Shown: piece by piece, positions 59,190 to 64,000 of the stretch | How positions within the stretch are numbered: the first letter of the stretch is position 1 | Layout of the letters: each line of letters opens with the position of its first letter | Source of the DNA: Epiperipatus broadwayi | Taxonomy: Eukaryota > Onychophora > Udeonychophora > Euonychophora > Peripatidae | Direction of reading: 5' to 3' | NCBI GenBank assembly: GCA_028023455.1 | Contig: JAQFVV010006295.1 | Location: 1,364,001 to 1,428,000, forward strand | Length of the DNA: 64,000 bases | The notes under the pieces: generated by a model | Told to the model about the DNA's origin: nothing | What the model saw: the letters and a program-made list of their open reading frames with translations, nothing else | Database searches by the model: none | Program-made: the position numbers and the translations under genes

Positions 59190-61850
59190 TCATGGCAGAC
59201 AAAACTAAATTATGGCCCTTATATCCAGGAGATTGTAAAGCCATCAGCCAATGCAGTAGGGTTGGCAGTTAAAGATAGATGGTCCTAAGAATCTCTTGAT
59301 TATGGATCCAGACTGCCATTTAATAATGACTTTTTATTTAAGTTCTTACAATTGTAGATCACTTTCAACTGAAGGAAGATTATAAGAAATGGAAGAATTG
59401 TCTACTATTAAATGGAATATTGGTGGATTTTGTCATTATAAGAAAAGTTGAAGATACAATTGATTTAATAAAGTGGACATATCTGGGAAGCATAATTATA
59501 GTAGTATTCATTATAAATAAAAAGTGGAAGAACAACATTGTAAAGATTGATGGTGTACCAGACAGATTTTCAATATTAGTTGTTCAACTTAATGGAAGAT
59601 ATCAACTATAGATAATTCAGATTTATGCGCCAACAAATTCTCATTGTGATGAAAAAGTAGAGGATTTTTATATAGATGTACAAAAAGCTCAAGCAGAGGA
59701 TTTTTAATCAGATAAAACAATATTTTAAAATCGTCATGATAGAATTTAATGTTAGAATTAATAAATGTGTTAGAGTAATAGAAATGAAAGAATACACAGA
59801 TTTCTGGAGTTTGTAGAAAAATAAAAACTTTATATTGTGAATTCTTTCTTTAATAGAAATAGACATGGAAACATCCAAATGAAAGTACAGCAAAATTGGA
59901 ATACATTTTACATATTATAAAGGAAGCAATCATCAATTAGCGAAATATAAGATATGTGTCAATGCAAAACTAGAGAGAGAAAAATAATTAAGTAAAATGG
60001 TATTCACAGTTGCTATTCTCAACTATCAGAAATATTCCAATAAATTTAAATTAAACATGCAAATAATTTTAAATGAAATCAATAGAAAGATAACTGATGC
60101 ACTATTAAAAATGATAATAAAAATAGCTGGTACAAAAAAGCAGCAATTGATCAGTAAATATTCTATGGCAAAACAATTTCTGAATAAAAGTAGAAATATG
60201 AAAATATATAAAAGTGATCCATTAAGAATTAAATATCAAAATTTTCATAAATGGTACAAAAAATAATTAATAATGATAAAAGAAAATATAACTGTTAATT
60301 AGAAAAGAGACAGAGAGAATTTAAAGTCTCAAAAGTGTAAAACAACCTCTTGGTATTTCTATGAAATGTATTTCTGTAATAAGAAGAAAAGATGGAACTA
60401 TTACTAAAAAATATGATCTCATGAAATATGTGTAAGAGTTCCATAGTGAATTACATAGCAATAAAGAACAATAAATAAAATTCTACAATTATTACATCTT
60501 CTGAATTGTCCAGCATTTTAATTGAAGAAGTGAGATATGTAATTAAATTTTAAGAGAGTTAAAGCTCCATGAAATAATGCAATTGTGACAGATGTTCTAA
60601 AAGAAGCAAGTGGAGAAATAGAAAAAATTTTGGCAGTTGTCTAAATAATAAAAATGTACTAGATGGTTAAAAAAAAATGTAGTAGTGATATCGATATCTA
60701 AAAAAAAGGCAATAAAGAAGATATTAAAAATTACATGACTATCAGTCTTTTACCAGTTCTATATAAAAAAAATTTACCAAGATAATTGCAATTTGTCTAT
60801 AGTGAGCTTTAGAATGAAAAGAACAAGTTGGGTTTTAAAGTGATTTTAGCATAACAGATCACGTCCAAGTATTGAGAAAAGTTATAGAAAAGACCAATAA
60901 ATATGAGTTGCCATTATGGTTTGGATTTATAAATTATGAAAAGGCATTTGATTCTATAAGTATATCTACAGAGATTGAAACATTGGGTTAGGAAGTTATA
61001 AACCAAGAATAATGTTATATTCTTGCATATGTTTCATCAAAATGCAACAATAATTAGATTATATAATAATATTAGAAAGATTAACATTGAAAAGGGTGTA
61101 CAACAAGGCTAATTCCATATCTCCAAAACTTTTTACAAGAATTTTACAAGAAGTACTATACGGATTAAAATAAAAAATATTTAATTAATCTAGATTTTGC
61201 AGATGTTGTGATTGTTTTTGCAAATAATGCTTCAGGGTTTCAAGAAATGTCACCAAAGTTATCAGATACAAGTAAAAAAGTAGGTCTAAAGATAAATGCT
61301 AAAAAGATTGAATGGATTTTCTTAAAATAAGAAAGTAGAGATTGATAGTGATGAATCAGAAATTAATAACTACAAATCAATTTATTAATACATATGGAGA
61401 CATAATGGATGAATTTAGTCATAAAATTATGCAGTGCTTTTGAATCTCAAACTTGGATACTTAACAAAAAAGCAATACAAAAGTTTTAGATCACTTAACG
61501 AAGTATGGACAGATGTATGTTGGAATAATAAGGGATTGAAAACAAGACACATGGATGAGAAAGAAAGAGATATTGATATTGTTGAAAGAATTAAAAATAA
61601 TAAAATGGAGCTGAGTTAGATATGTTGCTAGAGGAGATCATAATAGATAGACAGTTGAAATCTGAATCTGGGTCTTAAAAAATTGTAAAAGACCTGGAAA
61701 GAAACTATATGTGAAGTGGGTGGATGAAATAAAAAAAATTGCTGATGTAGTGTAAAGAGGAAAAGTTAAAGATTGGAGAAACTGGATTAAACTTGTAGAG
61801 ATCATCATGTAATGGATTGATAATGATTGAAATTATTGATGGTGATGAAG
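59190..61850 (+). pseudogene. Nearly full-length RTE-type LINE, decayed
   Basis: Domains in order on the plus strand: apurinic-type endonuclease, from CRSLSTEGRL (59357) through NKKWKNNIVKIDGVPDRFSI, LVVQLNGRYQL and IIQIYAPTNSHCDEKVEDFY (59505-59670) and a later WKHPNES; a linker (open stretch 59997-60266); reverse transcriptase with YEKAFDSI-like sequence (about 60935), FLHMFHQNATIIRLYNN (61020-61070), EKGVQQG (61090) and LDFADVVIVFANN (61190-61230), in which the catalytic FADD reads FADV; then the C-terminal domain (from 61600) and a GATGGTGATGA tail. Many frameshifts and stops, so it is inactive. The 61- and 89-codon ORFs within it are fragments of this protein. Confidence 0.87.
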
Positions 61851-64000
61851 TTTTTGTATAACTTTTTCATACATTTCATGATTAGTAATTTCTGAAATAA
61901 TTTTTCATTCATTAACAAAATACTGTTTTATACTTTTAACAAGATATTATTTTATACTTTTAAGAGTTTTCTTTTCTATAGTTTTCTGATGCCATTTTAC
62001 AATTATGTTTTCTTTTAGCATTATTTACAAATCATTAAATATTCAAAAATTCGTTTTAATTTTTTATATATATTCTTTCGTTTCTCCATATATTGTGTTA
62101 TCTCAGTCGAAAACGTATTAGTAAATTGTTTATATATATACTAGCTTTATTGCAATAGATAGGCATCAATTGTAATTCATTGGTAATTCTAATATTAGCT
62201 GTTCTCTAATCACATCTAATGCTGTACCATTTTCCCCCTTGATTATCTTTATGCTACATTTTTTGTCTCTTTATTTATAAATATACTTCCTTCTATATCC
62301 ACACAAACTACTTAGGATGATTATGTATGTGACTGTAGGGTTTGTTTTTCTAGACAAATTGTATATATAAATACTAAAATAAATAAACAAAAAAATTATA
62401 TAACTTTAGTTTACTTAGTGTTATTGAAGTACAATTATTGTCTAATATTTATATATTATTTTCAGAAAATGTTTCGGAAAATTTTGAAAATTGTCTCAAA
62501 ATTTGCCTACCTGCCTATTTCTTGTCTTAATACTGACATTGAATTTTAATTTTGCATGACACACAAGTTCTTCATTTTTAATAATGGATAATCAGGTTTG
62601 CGTGGTTATAAATAACAAAAATCATAATAAGATGAAGATTAGGACAAAGTTCACTGTTGAAAAATGCAATAATCTTTGAGATTTGCTCATAAAAAAATTA
62701 TTATATTGCCAATATTAGTTCGTATTGTGATCTGTCAACTGTGGCAAAAACTGTATATTAATATTTAGTTCTTTAACTGTTAAATTACTTAAATTACTTT
62801 TCTGTTGTTTTCGTTAACAACTAAGAATGGAGGAGGAGGTAATAATAGTAATTATATTTCTTTAATTAATCAGATTGTCAAGCTTTTTATATAAGCATTG
62901 CGCTGAAGAATTACTGCTAATAATCAACAATGTAATGCGGTTCTGTTTTTAAATTTATTTGTTGTTGAAAAAAACATTTTTTATGTGTTCTTTTTTTATT
63001 TTAATAGATTTTTTTTTATATATATAAAATGCAAAGTGCTTTTTTTTTTTTTTTTTTTAAAGAAAAGTAATTTAAGAAATAGACTTTTGATTATTTTTTT
63101 TCATGTTGTTTTTCATTCACTTATTTGAATTGATTTGAGTTGGTGTTTTTCCAATTCATTTTAACTCAGTATTAGTAAAAGCATTCATCTTAAAATATAT
63201 ATTTTTATAGAGTAGACTGATTTCATTCTTCTTTCTAGTGATTTATGGTCTTATTTGTCATAAACACTAGATAAAATTAGATGGAAATATATTGAGTGAA
63301 TGTGAATGTGGAGGTGGAGGTCAATAGTCATTACTAGTTTCTTGTGTACAACATTACATATTTCATATTACTGATTTTTTTTTTTTTTTACGTTTAAATA
63401 TCTTATTAAATTTCTGGAGACAAAAAAAAAAATCCATTAGATACAAAAAAAAAAGAAAGGTTAAAATCAATTTTCATTTCTATTTTTAAGTATCAAAATA
63501 AAAAAAATTAATGCAGTCAAAATAAAAGAAATCTCAAAAGATAGATTGTATATATATATAAGAAATGTTTGGGTACGGTGGGTGTCAATTATTTGAATAT
63601 TAATCATATGAACTATTATCATTTCGTTCTTCAAAAACACAATTATATTATCTATTCTATACCTAAAATCAGTGAACTGCTCACGCATTTGCTTCTAAGA
63701 TTCTTAGCAAATGGTGATCCGTGATAGTAAAAAAATACTTAATATGTAATAAAACAATATGTATGCATATATGTAACAAGTTTTAATTTTAAAATTATAC
63801 GTAGATATCAAATTAGAAACAAAAATAATTGATAAAAATATCAGATTACTGTACAATATTACTTCTTTTTAATAAATATTTATATATACCAATTTAAATA
63901 ACTCTATTTATTTTCAAAGCACCCACATGTTTAGATATTAATATAATTAAACTATTATTTATAAATATGAAACAATTACTCTTTAAATATAAAAATTTTA
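61851..64000. other. AT-rich spacer
   Basis: No gene or element recognised. Contains long T runs near 63040 and 63380 and TA-rich stretches. Confidence 0.5.

Noticed and set aside
1-64000. CRISPR arrays, rRNA genes, bacterial operons
   Set aside because: No short regularly spaced repeats with unique spacers, no rRNA core sequences and no long ORFs or ribosome-binding-site patterns were seen.

Overview
This window looks like AT-rich nuclear DNA from an invertebrate animal. No open reading frame exceeds 152 codons on either strand, there are no operons, rRNA genes or CRISPR arrays, and long A/T-rich stretches are broken by decayed mobile elements. The elements I recognise by translation or structure are Penelope-like elements (PLEs) with GIY-YIG endonuclease domains, RTE-type LINEs ending in short GAT repeats, a hAT DNA transposon, tRNA-derived SINE heads, a probable Helitron relic and hammerhead-ribozyme repeats. 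That mixture is typical of metazoans; I cannot name the species. No complete conventional gene can be demonstrated, so most of the window is probably intergenic or intronic. A few exon-like segments and one promoter-like segment are given at low confidence.

Layout. 0-8 kb: AT-rich spacer with a class-II tRNA-like pseudogene (2.67 kb), hammerhead-family relics (1.4-1.8 and 5.8-6.0 kb), a G-rich island (6.5-6.95 kb) and a minus-strand SINE (7.9 kb). 8.1-13.4 kb: a minus-strand PLE whose reverse transcriptase (12.9-13.4) and GIY-YIG part (8.1-8.5) are separated by a 4.24 kb G-poor block, bounded by near-identical inverted 14-mers and carrying a promoter-like motif set. 15.0-23.3 kb: RTE relics, a Helitron-like relic, a long hairpin and an inverted/tandem MITE-like repeat. 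25.4-29.1 kb: a GC-richer island with palindromes, several short coding-looking ORFs and one exon with both splice sites. 29.7-32.9 kb: an unclassified TIR element and tandem duplications. 35.1-36.1 kb: three copies of a hammerhead unit, two in tandem with an exact 451 bp period and one inverted. 39.2-44.6 kb: a complete 5.38 kb hAT insertion with an 8 bp target-site duplication, filled with four tandem arrays. 46.6-49.5 kb: two 5'-truncated PLE copies joined head to head. 50.7-54.5 kb: RTE 3' ends, a possible terminal exon pair with a poly(A) signal, and an unrecognised coding relic. 58.0-61.9 kb: a minus-strand RTE fragment followed by a nearly full-length decayed plus-strand RTE.

How the parts relate. 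PLEs and RTE LINEs supply (or once supplied) reverse transcriptase; the SINEs, hammerhead units and truncated copies are the usual passengers of such machinery. The most unusual items are the hammerhead family, whose stem I pairs covary between distant loci while sharing a non-canonical stem II closing pair; the hAT element built around stacked tandem arrays; and the G-poor insertion splitting a PLE.
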